Shown: piece after piece, positions 1 to 8,986 of the stretch | Numbering within the stretch: position 1 is the first letter of the stretch | Layout of the letters: each line of letters opens with the position of its first letter | DNA from: Streptomyces sp. AC550_RSS872 | Lineage (GTDB): Bacteria > Actinomycetota > Actinomycetes > Streptomycetales > Streptomycetaceae | Reading direction: 5' to 3' | DNA length: 64,000 nt | NCBI RefSeq assembly: GCF_019049285.1 | Contig: NZ_JAGMUL010000024.1 | Span: forward strand, 29,226 to 93,225 | Notes under the pieces: generated by a model | Told to the model about the DNA's origin: nothing | Seen by the model: the letters and a program-made list of their open reading frames with translations, nothing else | The model's database searches: none | Made by a program: the position numbers and the translations under genes

Positions 1-761
1 GCGTCCCCCAGGGGCGTGATGAGCTGCACGGGCGCGTGGGCGTACGCGTCCGGGCGCGGGCGGCGCAGCCGAGCCCGTACGTTGTCCCGGTACAGCCAGG
101 CCCCGTGCGCCGCGTCCGTCGGCAGGGACGAGGTCGGGTAGCCGCGGCCGGGGACCTTCTCCACGCGCTCCAGGATGCGCGGCCAGGACTTGCCGAGGGG
201 GCCGCGCCAGGCCAGCTCGGGCAGCACGGGGGTGTGCAGCAGATACACGTACCAGGACTTGGCGCCCTGCCCGAGGAGCTGGGCGACCCGGCGCGGGGTG
301 GGGCGCTTGAGACGGTTGTTGATCCAGTGACCGAAGTGGTCCAGGGACGGCCCGGACATCGAGGTGAAGGACGCGATCCGGCCCTCGGTGCGCTTGACCG
401 TGGCGAACTCCCAAGCCTGCACCGAGCCCCAGTCGTGCCCCACCAGATGCACGGGCCGGTCCGGACTGACCGCCTCCGCGACGGCCAGGAAGTCGTCCGT
501 CAGCTTCTCCAGCGTGAACCCGCCGCGCAGCGGCTTGGGCGCCGTCGACCGGCCATGGCCCCGGACGTCGTACAGCACGACATGGAAGCGGTCTGCCAGC
601 CGCGGCGCGACCTCGGACCACACCTCCTTGCTGTCCGGATAGCCGTGCACCAGGATCACCGTCGGCTGCCCGGGATCGCCCAGCTCGGCGACACACAGCT
701 CGACCCCGCCGGTCCGCACCCGGCGCTCCCGAGCGCCGTCAAGAGTCGCCGGTACCGTCAC
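1..761 (-). CDS. alpha/beta-fold hydrolase, probable hydrolase-SDR fusion (3' end outside window)
   Basis: The start is GTG at 761, in a GTGA overlap with the stop of the upstream M24 peptidase, so the two are probably translationally coupled. The visible 250 residues form an alpha/beta-hydrolase domain: an LVHGYPDS oxyanion strand near residue 32, YDVRGHGRS, and the nucleophile-elbow region LVGHDWGS, where Asp sits at the usual nucleophile position as in epoxide hydrolases. The frame runs off the left edge. Streptomyces proteins of this type often continue into a short-chain dehydrogenase domain. That half cannot be seen here, so the fusion is an inference from family knowledge. The substrate is unknown. 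Confidence 0.8.
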   Translation of the reverse strand, partial: MTVPATLDGARERRVRTGGVELCVAELGDPGQPTVILVHGYPDSKEVWSEVAPRLADRFHVVLYDVRGHGRSTAPKPLRGGFTLEKLTDDFLAVAEAVSPDRPVHLVGHDWGSVQAWEFATVKRTEGRIASFTSMSGPSLDHFGHWINNRLKRPTPRRVAQLLGQGAKSWYVYLLHTPVLPELAWRGPLGKSWPRILERVEKVPGRGYPTSSLPTDAAHGAWLYRDNVRARLRRPRPDAYAHAPVQLITPLGD

Positions 762-1609
762 TTCTCCTCCGCCCAGCGCCGCACATGCGGCAGGTCGTCG
801 TCCAGCCAGAAGGCACTCTGCTCAGGATCCTTGGAGTCGGTGACGACCAGGATCTCCTCGAACTTCGCGCCCGTCCCCCGGAAGCCGAGGTGCGGTTCGA
901 CCGCCCACAGGCCCGGCCGCGGTGGGTGGTCGGAGAATCGGTACGGCGACCACAGCGGGGACCAGCCGTCGCGGTGGCCGTGCAGGGCGTCGCTCGCCAG
1001 GCCCTTCAGGGACTGGGCACCGAACCCGAATACATGCGGTGACCAGCGGCGTTGCTTGACGCGGTCGACCTTGTGGGCGATCACGCCGAAGGGGTAGGCG
1101 CGATGCCGGTTGGCATAGCCCTGGCGGACCATGAGCCGGTCGACGTCCTCGTAGATCTCCCGCAGCGGCCGCCGCTCGCGCACCTCGCGAAGGATCAGCT
1201 CCCGGTGTGCCTCCAGGTCGGACATCAGCTTGTCCTGCACGGGGTTGATGCCGAGCGAGCCGGAGTAGCCGATGTCGGCCGTGTAGCCGTCGTACACCGG
1301 GGCCATGTCCAGGATGAACGGCATCCCGGGCTCCAGCCGACGGTTGGTGGGAAAGAACTGCAACGGGATCCGGAAGTTCACGAACGCCGTGCGGTCCCCG
1401 AACCAGGCGAAGGGCAGATGGAACCAGTCGCGCACCCCGCGCTCACGCAGCCACGCCCGCTGCATCCGCGCCGCCTCGCGCTCGGTGATGCCCGGCTCCA
1501 GCCGCGCCGCGACGGCCTCCGCGCAAGCGTAGGCCAGCTGCTGGACCCGCCTGAACCCGCGCAATCGCGCGGAGTCCACGGAGAGTTCGCCTGTCACCGC
1601 CGTAGTCAT
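758..1609 (-). CDS. M24-family metallopeptidase (creatinase/aminopeptidase P fold)
   Basis: A 283-residue protein starting at ATG 1609; an in-frame upstream extension to 1696 does not look coding. The pita-bread metal ligands can be followed: FILDMAPVYDGYTADIG supplies the two Asp residues, IAHKVDR the His, LWAVEPHLGF and AKFEEILVV the two Glu. It lacks the long N-terminal domain of classical aminopeptidase P. The His-region spacing is unusual, so peptidase activity on Xaa-Pro substrates is likely but not certain. It is the first gene of a minus-strand pair with the hydrolase at 761. Confidence 0.82.
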   Translation of the reverse strand: MTTAVTGELSVDSARLRGFRRVQQLAYACAEAVAARLEPGITEREAARMQRAWLRERGVRDWFHLPFAWFGDRTAFVNFRIPLQFFPTNRRLEPGMPFILDMAPVYDGYTADIGYSGSLGINPVQDKLMSDLEAHRELILREVRERRPLREIYEDVDRLMVRQGYANRHRAYPFGVIAHKVDRVKQRRWSPHVFGFGAQSLKGLASDALHGHRDGWSPLWSPYRFSDHPPRPGLWAVEPHLGFRGTGAKFEEILVVTDSKDPEQSAFWLDDDLPHVRRWAEEK

Positions 1610-1880
1610 GCCACTGCCCACCTTGTCCACACTGACTGCGGTACGTGCCCGTAACTTGACACTGGCGAATGTGACAGTTGTTAGAGGCTGCGTCAATAGG
1701 GCTGCCGAGGGCTGTGGAAAACTTCGCCGGCACCCCCGCCGAATCCCCGTCGATGTGGAAAACCAGGGACGCGCCGTTCGACCCGGGGGTGACCCCTAGG
1801 GCCCCGTAGTCCTGGAGTCTGACTCCAATACAGCTCTGCGGGGTGACGACCGGCGTGGTCCGCGTCACTACCTTCGAAGC

Positions 1881-2876
1881 GTGACTGTGATCGCGACCGA
1901 AAGCCTGAGCAAGCGGTTCCCGAGGGTGACCGCGCTTGACCGGCTCTCCGTGGACGTCGGGCCCGGTGTGACCGGACTCGTCGGAGCCAATGGAGCCGGC
2001 AAGTCCACACTGATCAAGATCCTGCTGGGTCTGTCCCCCGCCACCGAGGGCCGAGCCGAAGTGCTCGGACTCGATGTCGCGACCAAGGGCGCCGAGATCC
2101 GCGAGCGCGTCGGGTACATGCCGGAGCACGACTGTCTGCCGCCCGACGTCTCGGCCACCGAGTTCGTTGTGCACATGGCACGCATGTCCGGCCTGCCGCC
2201 CGCCGCCGCGCGCGAGCGCACCGCGGACACGCTGCGCCACGTCGGTCTGTACGAGGAGCGCTACCGCCCCATCGGCGGTTACTCGACTGGCATGAAGCAG
2301 CGCGTGAAGCTGGCGCAGGCCCTGGTGCACGACCCGCAGCTGGTCTTCCTGGACGAGCCGACCAACGGCCTCGACCCGGTCGGCCGCGACGAGATGCTCG
2401 GCCTGATCCGCCGCATCCACACCGACTTCGGCATCTCGGTCCTGGTCACCTCCCACCTGCTGGGAGAACTGGAGCGGACCTGCGACCACGTCGTCGTCGT
2501 CGACGGCGGCAAGCTCCTGCGCTCCAGCTCCACCACCGACTTCACCCAGACCACGACGACCCTCGCCATCGAGGTCACCGACAGCGACGACCACCCGGAC
2601 GGCACCCGCGCGGTGCGCGACGCGCTCCACGCGCGCGGGGTGGACGTCCTCGACGGCAGCGGCGGCCTCCCCGGCGCCGGTCACATCCTGCTGCTCACCG
2701 CGCAGGGCGACGAGACGTACGACCTGGTGCGCGACGTCGTCGCCGACCTCGGGCTCGGCCTGGTCCGCATGGAACAGCGCCGGCACCACATCTCGGAGGT
2801 CTTCACCGACAGCGAGCAGGGCAGCGAGCAGAGCACCGAAGCACAGCGGAAGGAGGCGGTCGGCCATGGCAGTTGA
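1881..2876 (+). CDS. ABC transporter ATP-binding protein (first of operon)
   Basis: A 331-residue ABC ATPase. Walker A is GANGAGKST near residue 36, the signature is YSTGMKQRVKLAQAL near 134, and Walker B is LVFLDEPTNGLDP near 155, followed by the H-loop in VTSHLL. The start is GTG 1881 with no clear Shine-Dalgarno, and TACCTT at 1870-1875 may be a -10 box of a leaderless transcript. It energises the integral-membrane partner encoded at 2866, whose start lies inside this gene. Two ATPase-permease pairs in tandem suggest one heteromeric exporter or two related ones. The substrate is unknown. Confidence 0.9.
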   Translation: MTVIATESLSKRFPRVTALDRLSVDVGPGVTGLVGANGAGKSTLIKILLGLSPATEGRAEVLGLDVATKGAEIRERVGYMPEHDCLPPDVSATEFVVHMARMSGLPPAAARERTADTLRHVGLYEERYRPIGGYSTGMKQRVKLAQALVHDPQLVFLDEPTNGLDPVGRDEMLGLIRRIHTDFGISVLVTSHLLGELERTCDHVVVVDGGKLLRSSSTTDFTQTTTTLAIEVTDSDDHPDGTRAVRDALHARGVDVLDGSGGLPGAGHILLLTAQGDETYDLVRDVVADLGLGLVRMEQRRHHISEVFTDSEQGSEQSTEAQRKEAVGHGS

Positions 2877-3774
2877 GCACCCCGTAGCCGCACAGCCGGG
2901 TGACCAGACCCGCATCCACAACATCGGCTACCGCACCTACGACGGCCCCCGCCTCGGCCGCTCCTACGCCACCCGGTCCCTCTACTCGCAGTCCCTGCGC
3001 GGCGCCTACGGCCTCGGCCGCTCGGTGAAGTCCAAGGTGCTGCCGATGCTGCTGTTCGTGGTGATGTGCGTCCCCGCGGCCATCATGGTCGCCGTCGCGG
3101 TCGCCACGAAGGCCAACGACCTGCCCCTCGACTACACGCGCTACGCGATCGTCATGCAGGCCGTGATCAGCCTGTACATCGCTTCGCAGGCACCCCAGTC
3201 CGTCTCCCGCGACCTGCGCTTCAAGACCGTACCGCTGTACTTCTCGCGGCCCATCGAAACCGCCGACTACGTCCGCGCGAAGTACGCGGCGCTCGCCTCG
3301 GCACTGTTCATCCTCACCGCGGCACCACTGATCGTGCTCTATGTGGGCGCGCTGCTGGCCAAGCTCGACTTCGCCGACCAGACCAAGGGATTCGCGCAGG
3401 GACTCGTCTCCGTGGCACTGCTCTCACTGCTGTTCGCCGGCATCGGCCTGGTCATCGCGTCGGTCACCCCGCGCCGCGGCTTCGGCATCGCGGCCGTGAT
3501 CGCCGTACTGACCATCTCCTACGGCGCCGTCTCCACCCTCCAGGCCATCGCCGAGGTACAGGACAGCTCGGGCGCCATCGCCTGGATCGGCCTCTTCTCG
3601 CCGGTCACGCTGATCGACGGCGTGCAGACCGCCTTCCTGGGAGCCACGTCGGCGTTTCCCGGTGGAGTCGGCCCGACCAACGGGGAGGGAGCGGTCTATG
3701 TCCTCGTCACCCTCGGCCTGATCGCCGCCAGCTACGGCCTCCTGATGCGCCGCTACAAGAAGGTGGGACTGTGA
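2866..3774 (+). CDS. ABC transporter permease (ABC-2 type)
   Basis: A 302-residue polytopic membrane protein. After a polar N-terminus of about 60 residues (IHNIGYRTYDGPRLGR is typical of this Streptomyces family) there are about six hydrophobic segments, including VLPMLLFVVMCVPAAIMVAV and ALFILTAAPLIVLYVGALL. The ATG at 2866 overlaps the preceding ATPase gene by 11 bases, and the stop overlaps the next GTG (GTGA). It is expected to form the membrane channel of the exporter with the adjacent ATPases. Confidence 0.88.
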   Translation: MAVEHPVAAQPGDQTRIHNIGYRTYDGPRLGRSYATRSLYSQSLRGAYGLGRSVKSKVLPMLLFVVMCVPAAIMVAVAVATKANDLPLDYTRYAIVMQAVISLYIASQAPQSVSRDLRFKTVPLYFSRPIETADYVRAKYAALASALFILTAAPLIVLYVGALLAKLDFADQTKGFAQGLVSVALLSLLFAGIGLVIASVTPRRGFGIAAVIAVLTISYGAVSTLQAIAEVQDSSGAIAWIGLFSPVTLIDGVQTAFLGATSAFPGGVGPTNGEGAVYVLVTLGLIAASYGLLMRRYKKVGL

Positions 3775-4682
3775 CCACGCTCCAGATCGACCACGTCTCC
3801 CGCTGGTTCGGCAACGTGGTCGCCGTCAACGACATCACCATGACGATCGGCCCCGGTGTCACCGGCCTCCTCGGCCCCAACGGCGCCGGGAAGTCCACCC
3901 TCATCAACATGATGGGCGGCTTCCTGGCCCCCTCCACGGGAACGGTCACCCTCGACGGCCAGCAGGTGTGGCGCAACGAGTCGATCTACCAGCACATCGG
4001 CATCGTCCCCGAGCGCGAGGCGATGTACGACTTCCTCACCGGCCGCGAATTCGTCGTCGCCAACGCCGAGTTGCACGGCCTGGGCGCCAAGGCGGCCCAA
4101 AAGGCCTTGGCCACGGTCGAGATGGAGTACGCGCAGGACCGCAAGATCCAGACGTACTCCAAGGGCATGCGCCAGCGCGTGAAGATGGCGAGCGCCCTCG
4201 TGCACAACCCCTCGCTGCTCCTGCTCGACGAGCCCTTCAACGGCATGGACCCGCGCCAGCGCATGCAGCTCATGGACCTGCTGCGACGGATGGGCGACGA
4301 GGGCCGCACGGTGCTGTTCTCCTCCCACATCCTCGAAGAGGTCGAGCAACTCGCCTGGCACATCGAGGTCGTGGTCGCCGGACGGCACGCGGCCAGCGGC
4401 GACTTCCGCAAGATCCGGCGCCTGATGACCGACCGCCCGCACCGCTACCTGGTGCGCTCCAGCGACGACCGCACCCTCGCGGCCGCGCTGATCGCCGACC
4501 CGTCGACATCCGGCATCGAGGTCGACCTCGCCGAGGGCGCGTTGCACATCCAGGCGGTCGACTTCGGCCGCTTCACCACCCTGCTGCCCAGGGTGGCGCG
4601 CGACCACGGCATCCGCCTGCTCACGGTCTCGCCGTCGGACGAGTCCCTCGAGTCCGTCTTCTCTTATCTGGTCGCGGCGTAG
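3771..4682 (+). CDS. ABC transporter ATP-binding protein (second)
   Basis: A 303-residue ATPase starting at GTG 3771, in a GTGA overlap with the permease stop; a long upstream extension of this frame is only open-frame noise. Walker A is GPNGAGKST near residue 38, the signature is YSKGMRQRVKMASAL, Walker B is LLLLDEPFNGMDP, and the H-loop is in LFSSHIL. The C-terminal 90 residues form the accessory domain seen in exporters of lipids, antibiotics or peptides. It is the third gene of the four-gene transport operon. Confidence 0.9.
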   Translation: MTTLQIDHVSRWFGNVVAVNDITMTIGPGVTGLLGPNGAGKSTLINMMGGFLAPSTGTVTLDGQQVWRNESIYQHIGIVPEREAMYDFLTGREFVVANAELHGLGAKAAQKALATVEMEYAQDRKIQTYSKGMRQRVKMASALVHNPSLLLLDEPFNGMDPRQRMQLMDLLRRMGDEGRTVLFSSHILEEVEQLAWHIEVVVAGRHAASGDFRKIRRLMTDRPHRYLVRSSDDRTLAAALIADPSTSGIEVDLAEGALHIQAVDFGRFTTLLPRVARDHGIRLLTVSPSDESLESVFSYLVAA

Positions 4683-4692
4683 GAGGCCGAAG

Positions 4693-5412
4693 ATGTACGA
4701 CCCCACAGTCGCCCGGCTCACTTATCGAGCCCTGCTCGGCCGCCGCCGGGCCCTCATCCTCGGCGCGTTGCCGCTGCTGCTCATCGGAATCTCGGTCGTG
4801 GTGCGCGGCCTCGCCGGAGCCGACGACCAGACCGCGTCGGACCTGCTCGGCGGGCTGGCGCTGGCCACCATGGTGCCGATCATCGGCGTCATCGCCGGCA
4901 CCGGCGCGATCGGGCCGGAGATCGACGACGGCTCGGTGGTCTATCTGCTGTCCAAGCCGGTGAAGCGGCCGACGATCATCTTCACCAAGTTGATCGTCGC
5001 GATCGCCGTGACGATGGTGTTCTCGGCACTGCCCACCTTCATCGCGGGCCTCATCCTCAACGGCAACGGCCAGCAGATCGCCGTCGCCTACACGGTCGCC
5101 GCGCTCGTCGCCTCCATCGCCTACGCCGCGATCTTCCTGCTGCTCGGCACGGTGTCCCGACACGCGGTGGTCTTCGGCCTCGTCTACGCGCTGGTCTGGG
5201 AGGCCCTGTTCGGCTCCCTGGTGTCCGGTGCGCGCACGTTGAGCGTCCAGCAGTGGGCGCTGGCGGTGGCGCAGAAGGTCGCCGGCGGGGACCTGGTGAC
5301 GTCGGACGTCACGCTGCCCACGGCGACGGTCCTGCTGGCCGTGGTCACCGTCCTCGCGACCTGGTACGCGGGACAGAAGCTGCGGTCGCTGACGCTGGCC
5401 GGTGAGGAGTGA
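4693..5412 (+). CDS. ABC transporter permease (second)
   Basis: A 239-residue membrane protein with about six hydrophobic segments, such as ALILGALPLLLIGISVVV and ATVLLAVVTVLATWYAG. It starts 10 bases after the preceding ATPase with a GGAGG-like site (taggaggcc). The conserved ABC-2 loop IGPEIDDGSVVYLLSKPV lies after the second helix, a position typical of ABC-2 permeases. It is the last gene of the operon and is followed by a weak GC-rich hairpin at 5447-5466. Confidence 0.87.
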   Translation: MYDPTVARLTYRALLGRRRALILGALPLLLIGISVVVRGLAGADDQTASDLLGGLALATMVPIIGVIAGTGAIGPEIDDGSVVYLLSKPVKRPTIIFTKLIVAIAVTMVFSALPTFIAGLILNGNGQQIAVAYTVAALVASIAYAAIFLLLGTVSRHAVVFGLVYALVWEALFGSLVSGARTLSVQQWALAVAQKVAGGDLVTSDVTLPTATVLLAVVTVLATWYAGQKLRSLTLAGEE

Positions 5413-5446
5413 GCGGCGGGAGCAACAGAGCGAGGAGTTAAGGAGC

Positions 5447-5466
5447 CGGGCCCCTGACCGGGCCCG
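5447..5466 (+). terminator. short GC-rich hairpin after the ABC operon
   Basis: CGGGCCC (5447-5453) pairs with GGGCCCG (5460-5466) across a 6-base loop, followed by GCTCTTG without a U-tract. Factor-independent terminators in Streptomyces often lack U-runs, so this is a plausible but weak terminator. Confidence 0.4.
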
Positions 5467-5540
5467 CTCTTGACGGGGGCTTCACCTCTGCCCGGGCACA
5501 CTGGGCAAAAGGGATGCGCTGTACGAACTGGAGGACGGCG

Positions 5541-5783
5541 ATGGCAGGCGGCATGGCGCAGCACGAGGATCGCGAACACTCCGGGGACGACACCTGGAAC
5601 AACCTGGTCCTGGACGACGACTTCATACGCGCGGCCGAGACCGCCGAGCCGTCCGCCCGCGCCCGCATGCTGGCCGAGCGCTGGCGCCGTGAGGACCCCG
5701 AGCCGCAGCCGTGGCGCTCCGACGAACCGCCTGCCGGATGGTTCTTCAGCAAGGCGCGTCGACGCAAGTGGCGCCGCCGGTAA
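5541..5783 (+). CDS. small conserved hypothetical protein
   Basis: An 80-residue acidic-then-basic protein. ATG 5541 has a GGAGG site seven bases upstream; an alternative ATG lies at 5553. The centre (WNNLVLDDDFIRAAETAEPSA) is helical and acidic, and the C-terminus ends in a run of basic residues (KARRRKWRRR). There is no signal peptide or membrane segment and no recognisable enzymatic motif. It stands alone between the ABC operon and a tRNA-like gene, and its function is unknown. Confidence 0.7.
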   Translation: MAGGMAQHEDREHSGDDTWNNLVLDDDFIRAAETAEPSARARMLAERWRREDPEPQPWRSDEPPAGWFFSKARRRKWRRR

Positions 5784-5879
5784 GGGGCGTTGGGAGAGGC
5801 GTACTGAGCGGCGGCGTACGGCGCCTCCCCTCGGCCCGTTAATCAGTGGCACCCAACTCGGCGCACAGGCACAGTGGTT

Positions 5880-5999
5880 GTGTCCACACCGCCGGACGAC
5901 GAGTTCGGCGCCACGTTCTGGGAGAGGAGTTCGACGATGTCCATGCACGGCAGTACGTCGAGCTCCCGACAGGGCAGCCGGCGGCGGCCTCCGGAGTAA
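5880..5999 (+). CDS. possible 39-residue small protein
   Basis: GTG 5880 opens a frame reading VSTPPDDEFGATFWERSS and ending at TAA 5997-5999, with an Arg/Ser/Pro-rich tail. An internal ATG at 5938 has a GGAG-type site. Codon use is acceptable for Streptomyces, but the frame is short, so a chance open frame cannot be excluded. Confidence 0.3.
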   Translation: MSTPPDDEFGATFWERSSTMSMHGSTSSSRQGSRRRPPE

Positions 6000-6093
6000 T
6001 CGCTACCCCTCCGTAGAGTCCGTACCGCACGGGGAGCTGCCCGGGGCGGCCGCTTCGAGCACGCGATGTCGCTCTCGCGTGGGTCGCCCACCC

Positions 6094-6198
<105 letters not shown>

Positions 6199-6295
6199 CG
6201 CGACGTTGCTACTGGGGCTGGCTGGCTGGCTGGGCTGGGCTGGGCCGTGGTGCAGGGCTTGGGGCGCGTCGAGAAGGCGCTGGCCCCGCAGGCCG

Positions 6296-7114
6296 CTAGC
6301 CGAGCAACCGCTCCAGCACCACCGCGATCCCGTCCTCCTCATTGGAGGCCGTCACCTCGTCCGACACCGCCTTCAGCTCCTCGTGGGCGTTGGCCATCGC
6401 CACGCCGTGGGCCGACCACGCGAACATCGGGATGTCGTTCGGCATGTCACCGAAGGCGATCGTGTCCGCGGCCCTGAGGCCCAGACGGCGGGCCGCCAGC
6501 GACAGGCCCGTCGCCTTGGACAGGCCCAGCGGCAGCAGTTCCACTATTCCCTCGCCGGCCATCGCCACCGTGACGAAGCCGCCCGCGGCCTGGCGGGCGG
6601 CCTCGGCCAGTTCGTCGTCCGAGAGCTCCGGATGCTGTATGTAGATCTTGTTCAGCGGGGCGCTCCACAGATCCGACGCGTCCGTGAACGGGATCGACGG
6701 GAGATGGCCCGTCACCGCGTAGCCGGGGCCGACCAGGACGTCGCCGTCCAGGCCGTCGCGGCTCGCCGCCAGGAACAGCGGCCCGACCTCCGCCTCGATC
6801 TTGGCCAGGGCCACGCCCGCCAGCTGCCGGTCCAGCGTCACCGACGTGAGCAGGCGCTGCTCCCCGGCGTGGTACACCTGGGCGCCCTGACCGCACACAG
6901 CGAGGCCCTCGTAGCCGAGGTCGTCGAGGATGGGGCGGGTCCAGGGAACCGCCCGGCCCGTGACGACGATGTGCGCCGCGCCCGCCGCGGTGGCCGCGGC
7001 GAGGGCGTCCCGGGTGCGCCGGGAGACCGACTCGTCGGAGCGCAGGAGCGTTCCGTCGAGGTCGGTCGCGATCAGCTTGTACGGGAACCCGGCGGCGGGC
7101 GAGGCGATGCTCAC
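6296..7114 (-). CDS. HAD-superfamily hydrolase, Cof type
   Basis: A 272-residue phosphatase-fold protein. HAD motif I is [10 protein letters not shown] near residue 16, motif II is HIVVTGR, the motif III Lys is in LGLSKATGL, and motif IV is [12 protein letters not shown]. The large C2 cap of the Cof subfamily lies between motifs II and III. Start is GTG 7114 in a GTGA overlap with the serS stop, so it is co-translated with serS. The family dephosphorylates small sugar or cofactor phosphates; the actual substrate is unknown. Confidence 0.88.
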   Translation of the reverse strand: MSIASPAAGFPYKLIATDLDGTLLRSDESVSRRTRDALAAATAAGAAHIVVTGRAVPWTRPILDDLGYEGLAVCGQGAQVYHAGEQRLLTSVTLDRQLAGVALAKIEAEVGPLFLAASRDGLDGDVLVGPGYAVTGHLPSIPFTDASDLWSAPLNKIYIQHPELSDDELAEAARQAAGGFVTVAMAGEGIVELLPLGLSKATGLSLAARRLGLRAADTIAFGDMPNDIPMFAWSAHGVAMANAHEELKAVSDEVTASNEEDGIAVVLERLLG

Positions 7115-8388
7115 TTGGCGACCGGCTCCAGGACCTCTCGGCCGCCCAGGTACGGGCGCAGCACCTCGGGCACCCGGACGGAGCCGTCGGCCTGCTGGTG
7201 GTTCTCCAGGATCGCCACGATCGTGCGCGGTACGGCGCACAGGGTGCCGTTGAGGGTTGCGAGCGGCTGCACCTTCTTGCCGTCGCGCATGCGGACGGAC
7301 AGCCGGCGCGCCTGGAAGCCGTCGCAGTTGGAGGCCGAGGTCAGCTCGCGGTACTTGCCCTGGGTCGGGATCCACGCCTCGCAGTCGTACTTGCGGGAGG
7401 CCGACGCGCCCAGGTCGCCCGAGGCCACATCGATGACCTGGAAGGGCAGCTCCAGGCCGGTGAGCCACTGCTTCTCCCACTCCAGGAGCCGCTTGTGCTC
7501 GTTCTCCGCGTCCTCGGGGGCGACGTAGGAGAACATCTCGACCTTGTCGAACTGGTGCACGCGGAAGATGCCGCGGGTGTCCTTGCCGTAGGTGCCGGCC
7601 TCGCGGCGGAAGCACGGGGAGAAGCCTGCGTAGCGCAGCGGCAGCTTGTCGGCGTCGAGGATCTCGTCCATGTGGTACGCGGCGAGCGGGACCTCGGAGG
7701 TGCCGACCAGGTAGTAGTCGTCCTTCTCCAGGTGGTACACGTTCTCCGCGGCCTGGCCGAGGAAGCCGGTGCCCTCCATGGCGCGCGGGCGGACCAGCGC
7801 CGGAGTCAGCATCGGGGTGAACCCGGCCTCGGTGGCCTGGGCGATGGCGGCATTGACCAGCGCCAGTTCCAGCAGGGCCCCGACGCCGGTGAGGTAGTAG
7901 AAGCGGGAGCCGGACACCTTGGCGCCGCGTTCGACGTCGATCGCGCCCAGCGCTTCGCCGAGCTCCAGGTGGTCCTTGGGCTCGAAGCCCTCGGCACCAA
8001 AGTCGCGGATGGTGCCGTGCGTCTCCAGGACGACGAAGTCCTCCTCGCCGCCGACCGGGACGTCGGGGTGGACGAGGTTGCCGAGCTGTAGCGCGAGGCG
8101 CTTGGTCTCCTCGTCGGCCTCGTTCTGCGCGGCCTCGGCCGCCTTGACGTCGGCCTTGAGCTGCTCCGCCTTTTGCAGGAGCTCCGCGCGCTCCTCGGGG
8201 GAGGCCTTGGGGATGAGCTTGCCGAGCGACTTCTGCTCGGAGCGCAGCTCGTCGAAGCGGACGCCGGACGACCTGCGCCGCTCGTCGGCAGACAGGAGGG
8301 AGTCGACGAGCGCGACGTCCTCTCCACGGGCGCGCTGCGAGGCGCGCACTCGGTCGGGGTCCTCACGAAGCAGGCGAAGGTCAATCAC
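7111..8388 (-). CDS. serS: seryl-tRNA synthetase
   Basis: A 425-residue class II synthetase that charges tRNA-Ser (and tRNA-Sec where present). Its N-terminal coiled-coil arm, which grips the long variable arm of tRNA-Ser, spans roughly residues 25-105 and is rich in Lys, Glu and Ala. Motif 2 is [19 protein letters not shown] and motif 3 is in the [17 protein letters not shown] segment near the C-terminus. Start is GTG 8388 ([15 protein letters not shown]), the usual start of actinobacterial SerRS; upstream in-frame sequence is not coding. It is co-translated with the HAD gene. Confidence 0.97.
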   Translation of the reverse strand: MIDLRLLREDPDRVRASQRARGEDVALVDSLLSADERRRSSGVRFDELRSEQKSLGKLIPKASPEERAELLQKAEQLKADVKAAEAAQNEADEETKRLALQLGNLVHPDVPVGGEEDFVVLETHGTIRDFGAEGFEPKDHLELGEALGAIDVERGAKVSGSRFYYLTGVGALLELALVNAAIAQATEAGFTPMLTPALVRPRAMEGTGFLGQAAENVYHLEKDDYYLVGTSEVPLAAYHMDEILDADKLPLRYAGFSPCFRREAGTYGKDTRGIFRVHQFDKVEMFSYVAPEDAENEHKRLLEWEKQWLTGLELPFQVIDVASGDLGASASRKYDCEAWIPTQGKYRELTSASNCDGFQARRLSVRMRDGKKVQPLATLNGTLCAVPRTIVAILENHQQADGSVRVPEVLRPYLGGREVLEPVAK

Positions 8389-8580
8389 GCGCTCAAGGCT
8401 ACCGGGGCAGGGTGACAGCCAACGACTCACTATTCCGAGCTGCGGCTTACATGGCTTACGTTCCGTCGTGGGGGAATTGCTTGTCGTGTCAATAAAAGGC
8501 GTCTCACTCCCTGGAACGGGGCAGGCGCGAGGCAGCGGGTTGACTCGATTCCCTTGCGGGGAACGGGACTTGGGTCTCGG
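8389..8580. other. serS upstream region
   Basis: Non-coding sequence between the serS start and the DnaA-box cluster. On the minus strand a TTGACA hexamer lies about 115 bases before the serS start (TTTATTGACACG near 8500), but no matching -10 is obvious. Confidence 0.4.
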
Positions 8581-8893
8581 TTGTCCACAGGGATCCCCAG
8601 CCTCAGAAGAGTTATCCACAGGGTGTGTGGATGGACTGTGGACGTCGGAATTGATCACTCCGTAACGTGCCGAGCAAGTCGAGGATTCCCAGGACAAACC
8701 CTCCTCATCCCCACGTTCGAGTGGAAAGCGGTCGCCTCAAAGGATTGCTCAAAGGAAAAGAGTGGACGAAGGGTGACTTGCATCGCGGTGGATGCGGAGG
8801 AGGTCCAGGGACCTATTTGTCGACAGACTCACCCTTGCTTGTCGACTTGTCCCCAGGTCGAGATGAGTACCTGTGGATAACTTCTGTGGATAA
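8581..8893. promoter_or_regulatory. two-part cluster of DnaA boxes between serS and pheA
   Basis: Six sites match the DnaA-box consensus. They are TTGTCCACA 8581-8589 and TTATCCACA 8612-8620 on the plus strand; TGTGGATGG 8626-8634, TGTGGACGT 8637-8645, TGTGGATAA 8872-8880 and TGTGGATAA 8885-8893 are inverted. Two further one-mismatch sites are TTGTCGACA 8817-8825 and TTGTCCCCA 8847-8855. There is no gene or AT-rich unwinding element here. In S. coelicolor a high-affinity cluster called D78 near the same genes titrates DnaA and limits initiation, and this is probably its counterpart. Confidence 0.8.
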
Positions 8894-8986
8894 CGACAAT
8901 CAGCTGGTAGTACCGGCCGCAACGACGTGCCGAACCCGGTCCCAGGCGCTCCTCAGAGCCGCCTGGAACCGCCTTTCACGGCCTGC

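Noticed and set aside
36..1097. Long plus-strand open frame of 353 codons
   Set aside because: It is the antisense shadow of the hydrolase and M24 peptidase genes and shows no domain or natural codon use.
1443..2924. 493-codon minus-strand frame opposite the first ABC ATPase
   Set aside because: GC-rich antisense frame; the plus strand encodes a complete ATPase with all motifs.
6217..6246. CTGG/CTGGG tandem repeats after the tRNA-like gene
   Set aside because: A short simple-sequence run that is common in GC-rich DNA, with no sign of function.
8581..8893. Chromosomal replication origin oriC
   Set aside because: DnaA boxes are present, but no dnaA or dnaN neighbours and no AT-rich region; a titration cluster fits better.
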